From: Mycobacterium sp. MYCO198283
GTDB lineage: Bacteria > Actinomycetota > Actinomycetes > Mycobacteriales > Mycobacteriaceae
NCBI RefSeq assembly: GCF_021213805.1
Contig: NZ_JAJQJI010000001.1
Span: 186,001 to 250,000, forward strand
Length of the DNA stretch: 64,000 nt
Reading direction: 5' to 3'
The position numbers and the translations under genes were made by a program. The notes under the pieces are model-generated. The model made no database searches. It was not told the origin of the DNA and worked only from the letters and a program-made list of their open reading frames with translations. This document shows, one piece after another, positions 25,900 through 34,884 of the stretch (its first letter is position 1; each line of letters starts with the position of its first letter).

Positions 25900-26742
25900 C
25901 TAGTTGTCGTTGAAGTAGCTCAGCAGCCGCAGGATCTCCAGGTACAGCCACACCAGGGTGACGGTCAGGCCGAGCGCGATGCCCCAGGCCGCCTTCTCGG
26001 GCGCGCCGGCGCGGATCATCTGGTCGGCGGCGTCGAAGTCGATCAGGAAACTGAACGCCGCGAGGCCGATGCACAGCAGCGAGAAGCCGATGGCGAGCGC
26101 GCCGCCGCTGCGCAGCCCCAGGCCGTCGCCGCCACCGATCCAGGCGGCCAGCATGTTCACGAGCATCAGGGCCATGACGCCGAACAGGCCGGCGACGAGC
26201 ATGCGGGTGAACTTCGGCGTGACGCGGATGGCGCCGGTCTTGTAGACGACGAGCATGCCGAAGAAGACGCCGAGGGTGCCGACCACCGCCTGGGCGATCA
26301 TCGAGTAGCCGCCGTTGGAGACGACGTTGGCGAACAGGTACGTCACCGCCCCCAGGAACACGCCCTCCAGCGCGGCGTAGCTGAGCACGATCGCCGGGTT
26401 GTCCTGCTTGCGGCCGAAGGTGGCGATGAGCACCAGCACCAGCCCGCCGATGGCACCGATCATGGCCAGGCCCATCGCCGCGTTGAGGTTCACGGTGGCC
26501 AGCACGTAGGACACCACGGCGGCGGCGGTGAGGACGGCCAGCGTGGTGCCGGTCTTGGTGACGACATCGTCGATGGTCAGCGGCCGGGATACGCCGGTCT
26601 GGCGGGTTTGGGGGTACTGCGTCGGGTAGGGGTCCGCGTGGACCGCCTGCGCACCGTAGCCGGCGGCGCCGGTGCCGAAGGTCGCGTATCCGCCCTGCGT
26701 CTTCGGCAGTGAACGGAATACCGGATTGGTTGACTCGCGCAC
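25900..26742 (-). CDS. Bax inhibitor-1/YccA-family membrane protein (Rv1072-like)
   Basis: GTG 26742, preceded by AGGAGAGGA, gives 280 residues. A ~60-residue polar, Gln/Tyr/Pro-rich N-terminus leads into seven hydrophobic helices. The family's C-terminal acidic feature is visible as SFLIDFDAADQMIRAGAPEKAAW, followed by the last helix with YLEILRLL. BI-1/YccA proteins are pH-sensitive calcium-leak channels in structurally studied bacterial members; in E. coli YccA modulates FtsH. The role in mycobacteria is unknown. Divergent from echA9 with a 191-bp gap, and closed by an intrinsic terminator. Confidence 0.88.
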   Translation of the reverse strand: MRESTNPVFRSLPKTQGGYATFGTGAAGYGAQAVHADPYPTQYPQTRQTGVSRPLTIDDVVTKTGTTLAVLTAAAVVSYVLATVNLNAAMGLAMIGAIGGLVLVLIATFGRKQDNPAIVLSYAALEGVFLGAVTYLFANVVSNGGYSMIAQAVVGTLGVFFGMLVVYKTGAIRVTPKFTRMLVAGLFGVMALMLVNMLAAWIGGGDGLGLRSGGALAIGFSLLCIGLAAFSFLIDFDAADQMIRAGAPEKAAWGIALGLTVTLVWLYLEILRLLSYFNDN

Positions 26743-26933
26743 CGTGGATCCTCTCCTGTGCTTGTTTGCTCGAATGGTACGAACACTTCGTCAACGACCG
26801 GCGCGTGCCGATGAGTTCCCGGCGGTCGTCGGTGTGCGTGACCTTACCCGGCGCACCAGCGGCGGGCTCGACGTTCTACATTGCTAGCGGCGAAAGTAGG
26901 ACCTGCAAGCATTCGACGCGAGGGAGACGCCGC

Positions 26934-27971
26934 GTGGGGGCCGAGGAAGTGCTGACCGAGGTCGACGGTTCCGTCGGCGTCATCACCCTCAACCGGCCGA
27001 AGGCCATCAACTCGCTGACGCATCCGATGGTCACCGCGATCCACGCCGCGCTGCGGGGCTGGGCCGACGATCCCGCGGTCAGCGCGGTGGTGCTGCGCGG
27101 GGCCGGCGAGCGCGGGCTCTGCGCCGGCGGTGACGTGGTGGCGATCTATCACAGCGCCAAGGCCGGCGGCGCGCAGGCGCGGGCGTTCTGGCGCGACGAG
27201 TACCTGCTCAACGCCTACATCGGCCGCTACCCGAAGCCCTATGTCTCGCTGATGGACGGCATCGTGATGGGCGGCGGCGTGGGGGTCGGCGCGCACGGCA
27301 GCGTCCGCGTCGTCACCGACACCTCGAAGGTCGCGATGCCGGAGGTGGGCATCGGCTTCATCCCCGACGTCGGCGGCACCTACCTGCTGTCGCGGGCGCC
27401 GGGCAGGCTCGGACTGCATGCCGCGCTCACCGGCGCGCCCTTCGCGGGGGCCGACGCCATCGCGCTCGGCTTCGCCGACCACTTCGTGCCGCACGACCGG
27501 CTGGCGGATTTCACCGACGCGATCGTCGCCGACGGCGTGGATGCGGCGATCGAACGGCACGCCGTCGAGCCGCCGCCCAGCCCGCTCGTCGAGCACCGGC
27601 CGTGGATCGACGACTGCTTCGGCCGGGACACCGTCGCCGACATCGTGGCGGCGCTGCGGGCCCACGGCGCCGCGCCGGCAGCGGACGCGGCCGACCTGAT
27701 CGCGGGACGCTCCCCGATCGCGCTGTCGGTGACGCTGGAGGCCGTGCGCCGCGCCGCCTCGCTCGGCACGCTGGAAGAGGTGCTGGCGCAGGAGTACCGG
27801 GTGTCCTCGGCGTCGCTGCGCTCCCACGATCTGGTCGAGGGCATCCGCGCGCAGCTGGTGGACAAGGACCGCAACCCGGCGTGGTCGCCGCCGTCGCTGC
27901 ACGACGTCACGGCCGAGGATGTGGCGGCGTACTTCGCGCCCGTCGACGACGAATTGACCTTCGAGGACTAG
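26934..27971 (+). CDS. echA9: 3-hydroxyisobutyryl-CoA hydrolase-type crotonase EchA9
   Basis: GTG 26934, preceded by AGGGAGA, gives 345 residues, the same as M. tuberculosis echA9 (Rv1071c). The N-terminal crotonase fold shows the oxyanion glycines (GLCAGGDV and MGGGVGVG) and the EVGIGFIPDVGGTY motif. The extended C-terminal helical region is typical of 3-hydroxyisobutyryl-CoA hydrolase rather than enoyl-CoA hydratase. The predicted reaction is release of 3-hydroxyisobutyrate in valine catabolism. echA8 follows after nine bases and they are surely co-transcribed. Substrate assignment rests on family resemblance. Confidence 0.9.
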   Translation: MGAEEVLTEVDGSVGVITLNRPKAINSLTHPMVTAIHAALRGWADDPAVSAVVLRGAGERGLCAGGDVVAIYHSAKAGGAQARAFWRDEYLLNAYIGRYPKPYVSLMDGIVMGGGVGVGAHGSVRVVTDTSKVAMPEVGIGFIPDVGGTYLLSRAPGRLGLHAALTGAPFAGADAIALGFADHFVPHDRLADFTDAIVADGVDAAIERHAVEPPPSPLVEHRPWIDDCFGRDTVADIVAALRAHGAAPAADAADLIAGRSPIALSVTLEAVRRAASLGTLEEVLAQEYRVSSASLRSHDLVEGIRAQLVDKDRNPAWSPPSLHDVTAEDVAAYFAPVDDELTFED

Positions 27972-27980
27972 GGGACCACC

Positions 27981-28757
27981 GTGAGCTACGAGACCATCCT
28001 GGTCGACACCGAGGACCGGGTCGGCATCATCACCCTCAACCGGCCCACGGCGCTCAACGCGCTCAACAGCCAGGTGATGACCGAAGTCACGACCGCCGCA
28101 GCCGAACTCGACGACGACCGCGGTATCGGCGCGATCATCCTCACCGGCTCCGGCGAGAAGGCGTTCGCCGCGGGCGCCGACATCAAGGAGATGTCCGAGC
28201 TGTCGTACGCCGACGTCTACGGCCGCGACTTCTTCGCGCCGTGGGCCAAGCTCGCGGCCGTGCGCACCCCCACCATCGCGGCCGTCGCCGGCTACGCGCT
28301 GGGCGGCGGCTGCGAGCTGGCCATGATGTGCGACATCCTCATCGCCGCCGACACCGCGAAGTTCGGCCAGCCGGAGATCAAGCTGGGCACGCTGCCCGGC
28401 ATGGGCGGCTCGCAGCGGCTCACCCGCGCCATCGGCAAGGCCAAGGCCATGGACCTGATCCTCACCGGCCGCACCATGGACGCCGCCGAGGCCGAGCGCA
28501 GCGGGCTCGTCGCCCGGGTGGTGGCGGCCGCTGATCTGCTCGACGAGGCGAAGGCCGTCGCGCGCACCGTCTCGCAGATGTCGCTGCCGGCCGCCACGAT
28601 GGCGAAAGAGGCCGTCAACCGCGCCTTCGAGAGCTCGCTGGCCGAGGGGCTGCTCTACGAGCGCCGGCTCTTCCACTCGTCCTTCGCGACCGACGACCGC
28701 GCGGAGGGCATGGCCGCATTCGTCGACAAGCGCGCCGCGAACTTCACGCATCGCTGA
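27981..28757 (+). CDS. echA8: Enoyl-CoA hydratase EchA8
   Basis: Hydrates trans-2-enoyl-CoA to 3-hydroxyacyl-CoA in beta-oxidation. The 258-residue protein has both catalytic glutamates of the classical hydratase, in [11 protein letters not shown] and [14 protein letters not shown], and the CoA/oxyanion segment [11 protein letters not shown]. tuberculosis EchA8 (Rv1070c) has 257 residues and lies in the same relation to echA9. Start is GTG 27981 after a GGGGACC stretch. Together with the thiolase at 23607 and the hydrolase upstream it forms a small acyl-CoA degradation cluster. Confidence 0.95.
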   Translation: MSYETILVDTEDRVGIITLNRPTALNALNSQVMTEVTTAAAELDDDRGIGAIILTGSGEKAFAAGADIKEMSELSYADVYGRDFFAPWAKLAAVRTPTIAAVAGYALGGGCELAMMCDILIAADTAKFGQPEIKLGTLPGMGGSQRLTRAIGKAKAMDLILTGRTMDAAEAERSGLVARVVAAADLLDEAKAVARTVSQMSLPAATMAKEAVNRAFESSLAEGLLYERRLFHSSFATDDRAEGMAAFVDKRAANFTHR

Positions 28758-28779
28758 GTGCGGGCTTAGGTTGACCGGC

Positions 28780-29214
28780 ATGCGTACCCGGATCTGCGGC
28801 GCCGTCTCGGCCACCGCGGCGCTCGTCGCGCTGCTCGCGGGGTGCTCCTCGGACGAGCCGGCGACGCCGTCGTCGAGCGCGCCGCCCGCCACCTCGACCA
28901 CCACCGCTCCCCCGGCGCCGGAATCGCCCGGCACCGGCGCGGTCGGGATCTCGCCCGGCGGCGTCACCACGTCGCTCGACGTGCCGGCGGAGTCGACGGA
29001 GGACGACTACTTCGACCTGTGCCTGGCGGCCAAGAACTGGATGACCGGGCGGGGCGGCGATCTCGCCGCGCAGGTGGAGCCGTATCTCGCCGAGGTCCAG
29101 CGGTCGACGACGCCGTCGCCGGGCACGTTCAACGCGCTGTGGCCGCAGCTGACCCCGGGCCAGCAGTCGGCCGTGATCGTCGCGGCGCAGGCGGCCGCCG
29201 CGGGCGGTTGCTGA
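28780..29214 (+). CDS. lpqV: Lipoprotein LpqV
   Basis: The 144-residue product starts MRTRICG and has a signal peptide ending in a lipobox, LVALLAGC, with the lipidated Cys near residue 22. A Ser/Thr/Pro-rich linker (about residues 24-50) precedes a small globular domain with one pair of cysteines (FDLCLAA and the C-terminal GGC). The patterns GISPGGVTT, PAESTEDDYF and LTPGQQSAVIVAAQAA agree with M. tuberculosis LpqV (Rv1064c) as I remember it, and the neighbouring patatin genes match that locus. Exported and membrane-anchored; function unknown. Confidence 0.82.
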   Translation: MRTRICGAVSATAALVALLAGCSSDEPATPSSSAPPATSTTTAPPAPESPGTGAVGISPGGVTTSLDVPAESTEDDYFDLCLAAKNWMTGRGGDLAAQVEPYLAEVQRSTTPSPGTFNALWPQLTPGQQSAVIVAAQAAAAGGC

Positions 29215-29269
29215 GGCGTTTCGCCGGTAGGGGTGTCCTCGCGCATCCGGCCACGGCAGACTGGCAAAC

Positions 29270-30631
29270 ATGGCTAGAGGCGGAACCACCGGATATCTCA
29301 GCCGTGAGGCCGCGCAGCACGCCCGCGACGCCGCCGACTTCCAGCGGGCGGTGACGGCGTACCGCTTCTGGTATCCGACCGTGTCGCTAGAGGGCGTTTT
29401 CGCCGGCAACCGGGCCGCCGGCATCGCCGACAACGAGGCCATGGGGATCGCGGCCTGCGGTCCGCGCCACACCGGTTTCACGCTGACCTCCGACACGCCG
29501 TACGGGTATGCGGCGCTCGATCTCTCGGACGGCCCGATGGTGATCGACGTGCCGGCCGGGCCGTTCCTCGGCGTGGTGAACGACCACCACCACCGCTGGG
29601 TCGCCGATCTCGGTATCCCCGGACCCGACGGCGGGCGCGGCGGCCGGTACGTGATCCTGCCGCCCGAGCACGTCGGTCAGGTGCCCGCCGGCCACCACGT
29701 CGCGCAGGCTGCCACGCACAAGGTGCTGTTCGCCGCGCAGGCGATGCCGGTCGGCGGTGACCTGACCGGGGCGCTGGAGACGTTGCGGACCATCAGCATC
29801 CACGGCTTGCACCAGGTTCCGGCGGTGCGCTTCGTCGACACCAGCGAGCTGGAGATCGACTGCTCCTGTCTGCGCTGGGAGGCGGACCTGGAGTTCTGGC
29901 GGGTGTTGCACGACGTGCTCGACGCGGAACCGGTCGTCGGCGAGTACCTGCCGATGTACGGGCTGCTCGCGGCGGTGGGCGTCGCCAAGGGCCGGCCGTT
30001 CAAACCGGACACCCGGCTCGCGCGGATCCTCACCCAGGCCGCGCTGACCGGCCGCGAGCAACTGCTGAGCACGGCGTTCATCTCGCTGCGCCCCGACCGC
30101 GTGGCCTGGCGAGACCGGCGCTGGGAGTGGATAGGGCTGGTGGCCGACAACGGCAACTTCGTCACCGCCACGGGCATGGACTTGGAGGCGCGGGACCGCT
30201 GGTTCGCGCAGGCGGTCGGCACGTCGCCGGCGATGTTCGGGCGCCGCGCCGGTGACGGCTCGCTGTACTGGATCGCGGTGCGCGACGCCGACGGCGACTA
30301 TCTCGACGGCGGGCACACCTACGAGCTGACCGTGCCGCTGCCGGTGCCCGCCGACCTGTTCTGGTCTGTGACGGCCTACGACGCCGCAACCCGCTCGCAG
30401 GTGCGGACGCCGCAGGACCGGGCGGCGCTGCGGTCGCTGTTCGAGCTGCGTGACGCCGGAAGCGGCTCGGTGACACTGCATTTCGGGCCGGAGCCGACGG
30501 GGCCTGCGGACCGTTGGGTGCAGACGGTGCCCGGCCGCGGCTGGTTTGCCTATCTGCGGGTCTACGGCCCGCAACCGGCGGCGGTCGACGGCGACTGGCG
30601 GCCCGGGGACATGCAGCGGATCCGGTCGTGA
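29270..30631 (+). CDS. DUF1254/DUF1214-domain protein
   Basis: The 453-residue protein shows the DUF1254 N-terminal half (FWYPTVSLEGVFAGNR, DTPYGYAALDLSDGPMVIDV, GVVNDHHHRWVADLG) and the DUF1214 C-terminal half (TYELTVPLPVPADLFWSVTAYD followed by SLFELRDAGSGSVTLHFGP). Such proteins are widespread in soil bacteria and mycobacteria. They have no established enzymatic activity and are often linked to cell-envelope or hydrophobic-compound metabolism. No signal peptide is seen. The stop codon overlaps the start of the patatin gene by four bases (GTGA), implying coupled translation. Confidence 0.8.
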   Translation: MARGGTTGYLSREAAQHARDAADFQRAVTAYRFWYPTVSLEGVFAGNRAAGIADNEAMGIAACGPRHTGFTLTSDTPYGYAALDLSDGPMVIDVPAGPFLGVVNDHHHRWVADLGIPGPDGGRGGRYVILPPEHVGQVPAGHHVAQAATHKVLFAAQAMPVGGDLTGALETLRTISIHGLHQVPAVRFVDTSELEIDCSCLRWEADLEFWRVLHDVLDAEPVVGEYLPMYGLLAAVGVAKGRPFKPDTRLARILTQAALTGREQLLSTAFISLRPDRVAWRDRRWEWIGLVADNGNFVTATGMDLEARDRWFAQAVGTSPAMFGRRAGDGSLYWIAVRDADGDYLDGGHTYELTVPLPVPADLFWSVTAYDAATRSQVRTPQDRAALRSLFELRDAGSGSVTLHFGPEPTGPADRWVQTVPGRGWFAYLRVYGPQPAAVDGDWRPGDMQRIRS

Positions 30632-31653
30632 CGGCGGGCCGCGTCGCGCTGTGTCTCGGCAGCGGCGGCGCCCGCGGCTACGCGCACATCGGCGTCATCA
30701 ACGAACTGCGCGACCGCGGGTACGAGGTGGTCGGCGTGTCCGGGTCGTCGATGGGCGCGCTGGTGGGGGGCCTGCACGCGGCGGGCAAACTCGACGAGTA
30801 CGCCACCTGGGCCAGTTCGCTCACCCAGCGTGCGGTGCTGCGACTGCTGGACCCGTCGATCGCCTCGCCGGGCGTGCTGCGCGCCGGCAAGATCCTCGAC
30901 GCGGTGCGCGACATCCTCGGGGAGGCCGTCATCGAACAGCTGCCGCTGCCGTTCACCGCGGTGGCGACCGACCTGATCGCCGGGAAGTCGGTTTGGCTGC
31001 AGCGCGGTCCGGTCGACGAGGCGATCCGCGCCTCGATCGCGATCCCCGGCGTCATCACACCGCATTTGCTCGACGGCCGGCTGCTCGCCGACGGCGGCAT
31101 CCTGGATCCGCTGCCGATGGCGCCGATCGCGGCCGTGAACGCGGACTTGACCATCGCGATCAGCCTGTCGGGGGAGGATCCGCACGCCCGCCGCCCCGCC
31201 GACGACCCCCGACCCAGCGCGGAGTGGCTGACGCGGATGTGGCGCAGCACGTCGTCGTTGCTCGACACCGCCGCGGCGCGCTCGATCCTGGAGACGCCCG
31301 CCGCCCGCAGCATGCTGGCCCGGTTCGCCGGCGGCGCCGACGCCGAGGCGGGCGACCACAGCGACAACGCCCTGGCGACGGCGTCGCGCGAGTCGGAGGT
31401 GCCGAGGCTGTCCAGCTTCGAGGTGATGAACCGCACCATCGACATCGCGCAGGCGGCGCTGGCCCGGCACACGTTGGCCGCCTATCCGCCCGACCTGCTG
31501 ATCGAGGTGCCGCGCACGGCTTGCCGCAGCCTCGACTTCCACCGCGCCGCCGAGGTGATCGACATCGGCGAAGAGCTGGCCGCCCGGGCGCTGGACGCCT
31601 ACGAGCAGTCGGCGAGCGCGGGCACGGCGTTACCGGGCGCGCCGACGCAGTAG
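30628..31653 (+). CDS. Patatin-like phospholipase (Rv1063c-like)
   Basis: GTG 30628 overlaps the previous stop (GTGA) and gives 341 residues. The patatin oxyanion loop GSGGARGYAHIG (11-22), the serine elbow GSSMG with nucleophile Ser41, and the catalytic Asp155 in LLADGG form the Ser-Asp dyad of this family of lipid acyl hydrolases. No signal peptide or membrane helix is seen, so it acts in the cytosol or at the inner membrane face. It matches the RssA/NTE-like bacterial group. The substrate is unknown. The next gene, convergent, encodes a second, distantly related patatin. Confidence 0.88.
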   Translation: MTAGRVALCLGSGGARGYAHIGVINELRDRGYEVVGVSGSSMGALVGGLHAAGKLDEYATWASSLTQRAVLRLLDPSIASPGVLRAGKILDAVRDILGEAVIEQLPLPFTAVATDLIAGKSVWLQRGPVDEAIRASIAIPGVITPHLLDGRLLADGGILDPLPMAPIAAVNADLTIAISLSGEDPHARRPADDPRPSAEWLTRMWRSTSSLLDTAAARSILETPAARSMLARFAGGADAEAGDHSDNALATASRESEVPRLSSFEVMNRTIDIAQAALARHTLAAYPPDLLIEVPRTACRSLDFHRAAEVIDIGEELAARALDAYEQSASAGTALPGAPTQ

Positions 31654-31659
31654 TCCGGT

Positions 31660-32520
31660 TCAGCCGCCCAGGAACTCGGCGACCGCGGCGGCCTGACGGC
31701 GGCCCTGCTCCCGGCCGGCCACTGCCGACGGCGCCCGGCACGCGGGGTCGAGCGGATTGCGGCCGAACGCCGCCAGCGCTGCCTCGTCGGCGAAGATCCC
31801 GTACGCCCGTCCCGACGGGTGCGCGGCGAGTTCGTCGGCCAGGGTGATGCCGAACGGGGACAGGCCGGGCGGCGCGGTGGGGGCCAGCAGCACCGCGGTC
31901 CGGCAGTCGGCGGCCACGCCGACGTGGGCGGTGCTGGCGACGCCGCCGTCGAGGTAGCGGCGGTCGCCGATCGTGACGGCCGGCCACACCGCCGGCACGG
32001 CGCAGCTCGCGGCGACGGCGTCGACGAGCCCGACGCCGCTGTCGCGGGTGAAGACGACGACGTCGCCGGTGTGGGCGTCGACGGCGGTGAGCCGTAGGTC
32101 GCGGTGGGGCCAGTCGTGCGACGGCAGCCGGTGGGCGATCACCTGACGCCGCACCTCTTCGCCGACGGTGTCGGCCGTGAGCGCCCGCTCGCCGATCATG
32201 CGCAGCACGTCGCGCTTCGGCGACTCACCGGCCCGGGCGGCGACGTCCTCGAAGAGCCGCATCACCTCGTCGATGTCGACCGCGGGAGTCAGCTCGTCGA
32301 CGGGTTCGGCCAGTTGACGTTCGAAGAGTTCGGCGATGGAGAGCCCACCGCCCAGCTGGGCGGCGACCGTCGCGCCGGCGGAGGTGCCCACCAGCACACC
32401 GGCGTCGAGCAGCTGCCGGGCGGTCTGCGGACGCTCGTCGGCAACGCCGGCCAAAAAGCCCGTCTCCCAGGCGATCCCGGCGATGCCGCCGCCGGCCAGC
32501 ACGAGCGCGAGGTCTGTCAT
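31660..32520 (-). CDS. Patatin-like phospholipase (Rv1062-like)
   Basis: A 286-residue patatin with LAGGGIAGIAWETG as the oxyanion segment, GTSAG with nucleophile Ser47, and YLDGG with the catalytic Asp191. It is only distantly similar to the patatin next door: the elbow and spacing differ, so this is not a recent duplication. Length and position match M. tuberculosis Rv1062 (285 residues). It converges on the other patatin gene with six bases between the stops and is followed upstream, on the same strand, by an alpha/beta-hydrolase. Probably an intracellular lipid hydrolase. Confidence 0.87.
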   Translation of the reverse strand: MTDLALVLAGGGIAGIAWETGFLAGVADERPQTARQLLDAGVLVGTSAGATVAAQLGGGLSIAELFERQLAEPVDELTPAVDIDEVMRLFEDVAARAGESPKRDVLRMIGERALTADTVGEEVRRQVIAHRLPSHDWPHRDLRLTAVDAHTGDVVVFTRDSGVGLVDAVAASCAVPAVWPAVTIGDRRYLDGGVASTAHVGVAADCRTAVLLAPTAPPGLSPFGITLADELAAHPSGRAYGIFADEAALAAFGRNPLDPACRAPSAVAGREQGRRQAAAVAEFLGG

Positions 32521-32538
32521 GGCCGCTACGCTAGCGAG

Positions 32539-33699
32539 TCAGCCGGTGTACTCGGCGTCGGTCCGCACCCGGCGCACCTCGCGGCGGTCGGAGAGGCGGC
32601 GGTAGGCGCGCCGGTGCCACGGCTCGCGTTTGATCTGCTGCGGCCGTGTCGACGTCCGCAGCACGTCCAGCTGCACGGATTCGGGCGGTTCGGTGCCCAC
32701 CTCGTCGAGCCCGTCGTCGAGCGAGCGCAGCAGGGCGTCGGGCTCGATGAGCGCGTGTTCCCACGCGGCGGTGTCACCGGGGTCGCGAATGCCGAGCGAC
32801 CGCGCGAGGTTGCGCAGCACGGTGCCCAGTTCGCCGGCCAGGAGCTGCCGGAAGGAGTCGGCACCCTGGCGCGGGTTCGCGATCACCCAGGAGTGGTAGG
32901 CGCCGGGCACGCAGTAGAGGGTGCCGTCGGCCTCCTCGGCCATCTCTCTCGCGCTCTGCAACGGGATGATGATGTCCTTCTCGCCGTGCATGACGAAGAA
33001 CGGGATCTGGTGCTCGCGGATCACCCGTAGGAACGGCCGCGAGTCACCGGCGTTCACCAGGGCGAGGGTCGCGCCGGTGGGACCACCGGGCCGCAGCAGG
33101 TTCTTCAGGCCGACGGCACCGATCATCCGCAGATAATCGATCCGCTCGGCCAGCTCGAGCCGCACCGGATCCTTGCGGGTGTCGTACAGCGCGCCGCCGA
33201 TGGTCTTGGCGGCGCGCCACGGCGAGCGCAGTGCGTTCGGGATGTCCTCGTCGAACGTCGCGCCGGCCGCCGCGTCGAAGACGACGGCCGCCAGCACCCG
33301 CTCGGGCGCCTCGGCGGCGAGCTGGATCACGGTGCGGCCGCCCATGGAGTGCCCAGCGAACACCGCACGGGTGACGCCCAGCGCGTCGAGCGCCCGCAGC
33401 GTCAGGTTCACGCGGTCGGCGAACTGGCGGCCGCGGCGCGGGAGGTCGTGGGTGTCGCCGTGGCCGGGCGCGTCGATCGCGACGACCTTGAATCCCTGGC
33501 CGGCCACCCGGCTCAACAGCCGCAGGTAGGCCCGCCGGCTCAGGCCAAGTCCGTGCAGGAACACCAGCGGTACTCCCGCGCCGCCCACCGAGACGCCCAC
33601 GCGGTGTCCGTCGTCGAGCGTGAGCACGTGATGCGTGAGCCGTACCCGCCGCACCTCCTGCGCCGCGGCGAACGTCGAACACGTCTCCATGAGTGCCAT
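32539..33699 (-). CDS. Alpha/beta-hydrolase
   Basis: The 386-residue protein has the classic alpha/beta-hydrolase order: oxyanion HG in VFLHGLGLSRR, the DAPGHGDT strand-loop, the nucleophile elbow GHSMGG near residues 114-119, a late Asp in MHGEKDIIIP and His in PGAYHSWVIANP. After the core it carries an unusual C-terminal extension of about 100 residues, rich in charged residues, with no recognised motif. ATG 33690 is an alternative start. The family cannot be narrowed to lipase, epoxide hydrolase or C-C hydrolase from these motifs. It borders the lower-GC toxin module upstream. Confidence 0.82.
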   Translation of the reverse strand: MALMETCSTFAAAQEVRRVRLTHHVLTLDDGHRVGVSVGGAGVPLVFLHGLGLSRRAYLRLLSRVAGQGFKVVAIDAPGHGDTHDLPRRGRQFADRVNLTLRALDALGVTRAVFAGHSMGGRTVIQLAAEAPERVLAAVVFDAAAGATFDEDIPNALRSPWRAAKTIGGALYDTRKDPVRLELAERIDYLRMIGAVGLKNLLRPGGPTGATLALVNAGDSRPFLRVIREHQIPFFVMHGEKDIIIPLQSAREMAEEADGTLYCVPGAYHSWVIANPRQGADSFRQLLAGELGTVLRNLARSLGIRDPGDTAAWEHALIEPDALLRSLDDGLDEVGTEPPESVQLDVLRTSTRPQQIKREPWHRRAYRRLSDRREVRRVRTDAEYTG

Positions 33700-33815
33700 G
33701 ATGCGTTCGAATTACCCGATACAGGCAATCGAGGCCCTGTGCGATCTGCGACACCCAAACATCTACTGTGAGCCAGTCCGCGTCTGCGGCGCACCCGTGA
33801 CACGGACGTGTATCG

Positions 33816-34244
33816 CTATCGGTGCGCGTGTTCCTCGAGCAGCTCGATCAGATCCTCGGGAAAGCCGGCGATCATTGTGGCGAGTTCGAGCGGCGGTTGA
33901 CGACCTTCACCCCGATTAGGGTCTGCACCATGTTCGAGTAACAGCCGGATGATGGCCCCGGGCGGCTCGGTCTTGTCGTAGTTGTAGACAGCCATCCAAA
34001 GCGGGGTATTGCCCCACACATTGATGGGGTCGATGTCGACCCCCTTATTCAGCAGCGCTTTCGCAAATTCGACGCGGCCGTAGTCGGCGGCGATGTGCAG
34101 CGGCGTCATGCCTTCAGGACCCGGCGCGTTGACGTAGTTCCCGGCCGCCAGCTCAACGGCAAAGGTATTTACGTCATTGTGAAGAACCGCCCTATGGATC
34201 GGTTTCATCGGATCGATCTTTGGCGGCCTGCCGCTACGAGCCAT
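33816..34244 (-). CDS. Ankyrin-repeat protein, probable immunity/antitoxin partner
   Basis: A 142-residue soluble protein made of about three ankyrin repeats: PIHRAVLHNDVNTFAVELAA, TPLHIAADYGRVEFAKALLN and TPLWMAVYNY...IIRLLLEHGADPN. It ends in an acidic helix, IAGFPEDLIELLEEH. GGAGGT lies eight bases before ATG 34244. Its start overlaps the preceding gene's stop by 11 bp, so it is the last gene of the WXG100-toxin operon. Ankyrin proteins are known immunity partners in polymorphic-toxin loci, and small ankyrin proteins commonly follow nuclease toxins. A close but frameshifted paralogue lies at 36951-37426, at the other end of the module. The immunity role is inferred from position. Confidence 0.8.
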   Translation of the reverse strand: MARSGRPPKIDPMKPIHRAVLHNDVNTFAVELAAGNYVNAPGPEGMTPLHIAADYGRVEFAKALLNKGVDIDPINVWGNTPLWMAVYNYDKTEPPGAIIRLLLEHGADPNRGEGRQPPLELATMIAGFPEDLIELLEEHAHR

Positions 34245-34884
34245 CGCGAAGCACCTCCGAATCTGCCATCAGGGACCGACATACGTCGTCGACGGTAGCG
34301 AGGTGGTCCAGAAACTCGATGTGCATGGCGTCGCCAAGCTCGGCGATGTCGTCGCCAAGCTGCCCACGGCGGTCGGCCGCAACGATTAGCGCCTGATAGA
34401 TCAGTAGCCCGTCGAACGGCGCGCGCTCGCCTCGGATGTAAGTGCTGTACTGGGCCCAGAACCGCAGTCCGGCCGCGCTGAAGTAGCCGCTACTGCGTGC
34501 AGCCGCAACACCTTCGGTCTCGGACAAGCCGAGCCGGTAGTTGGCGACGCTATCAGCGCCCAAGTCGCGCAAGGTGCAGTCGGTGTGCGTCATAGTGGCC
34601 GTGATCGGGGCGGGTCCGCTGAAGCGGTAAACGTTGAGGGTCTCGCAGCCGTACCAGCCGCCGTCTGGCCGCTGTCCGCATACCGCAACTCGCGATGGTT
34701 GCCCGCTGCTCGCGCCCTCGATTCGACCGCTCTGCCAGCCGGGCGGCAGTGGCAGGCCGCTCGACCAGTCTCGAAGCTCGTCGGCCGAAATCTGGGTCAA
34801 GTCGTTCACCAGCTCACCAATAATTTCCGCGAGCGATCTTGGCATCCTGGCAGGGGTCCAAATACGTTCGGAAATCGGCTTCAC
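34234..34884 (-). CDS. Unrecognised protein between toxin and ankyrin genes
   Basis: From GTG 34884 the product has 216 residues; that start gives the four-base GTGA overlap with the toxin stop, while GTG 34893 would add three. No signal peptide or membrane helix is present. Visible features are an N-terminal amphipathic helix, a Cys pair (AVCGQRPDGGWYGCETL), a third Cys (HTDCTLRDLG), and a C-terminal acidic helix (EFLDHLATVDDVCRSL). The middle, with THTDCTLRDLGADSVANYRLG, has an LpqN-like flavour, but I cannot name a family. Being locked between the GH-E protein and the ankyrin gene, it is a candidate second immunity factor, chaperone or modifier of the toxin. Confidence 0.65.
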   Translation of the reverse strand: MKPISERIWTPARMPRSLAEIIGELVNDLTQISADELRDWSSGLPLPPGWQSGRIEGASSGQPSRVAVCGQRPDGGWYGCETLNVYRFSGPAPITATMTHTDCTLRDLGADSVANYRLGLSETEGVAAARSSGYFSAAGLRFWAQYSTYIRGERAPFDGLLIYQALIVAADRRGQLGDDIAELGDAMHIEFLDHLATVDDVCRSLMADSEVLRDGS

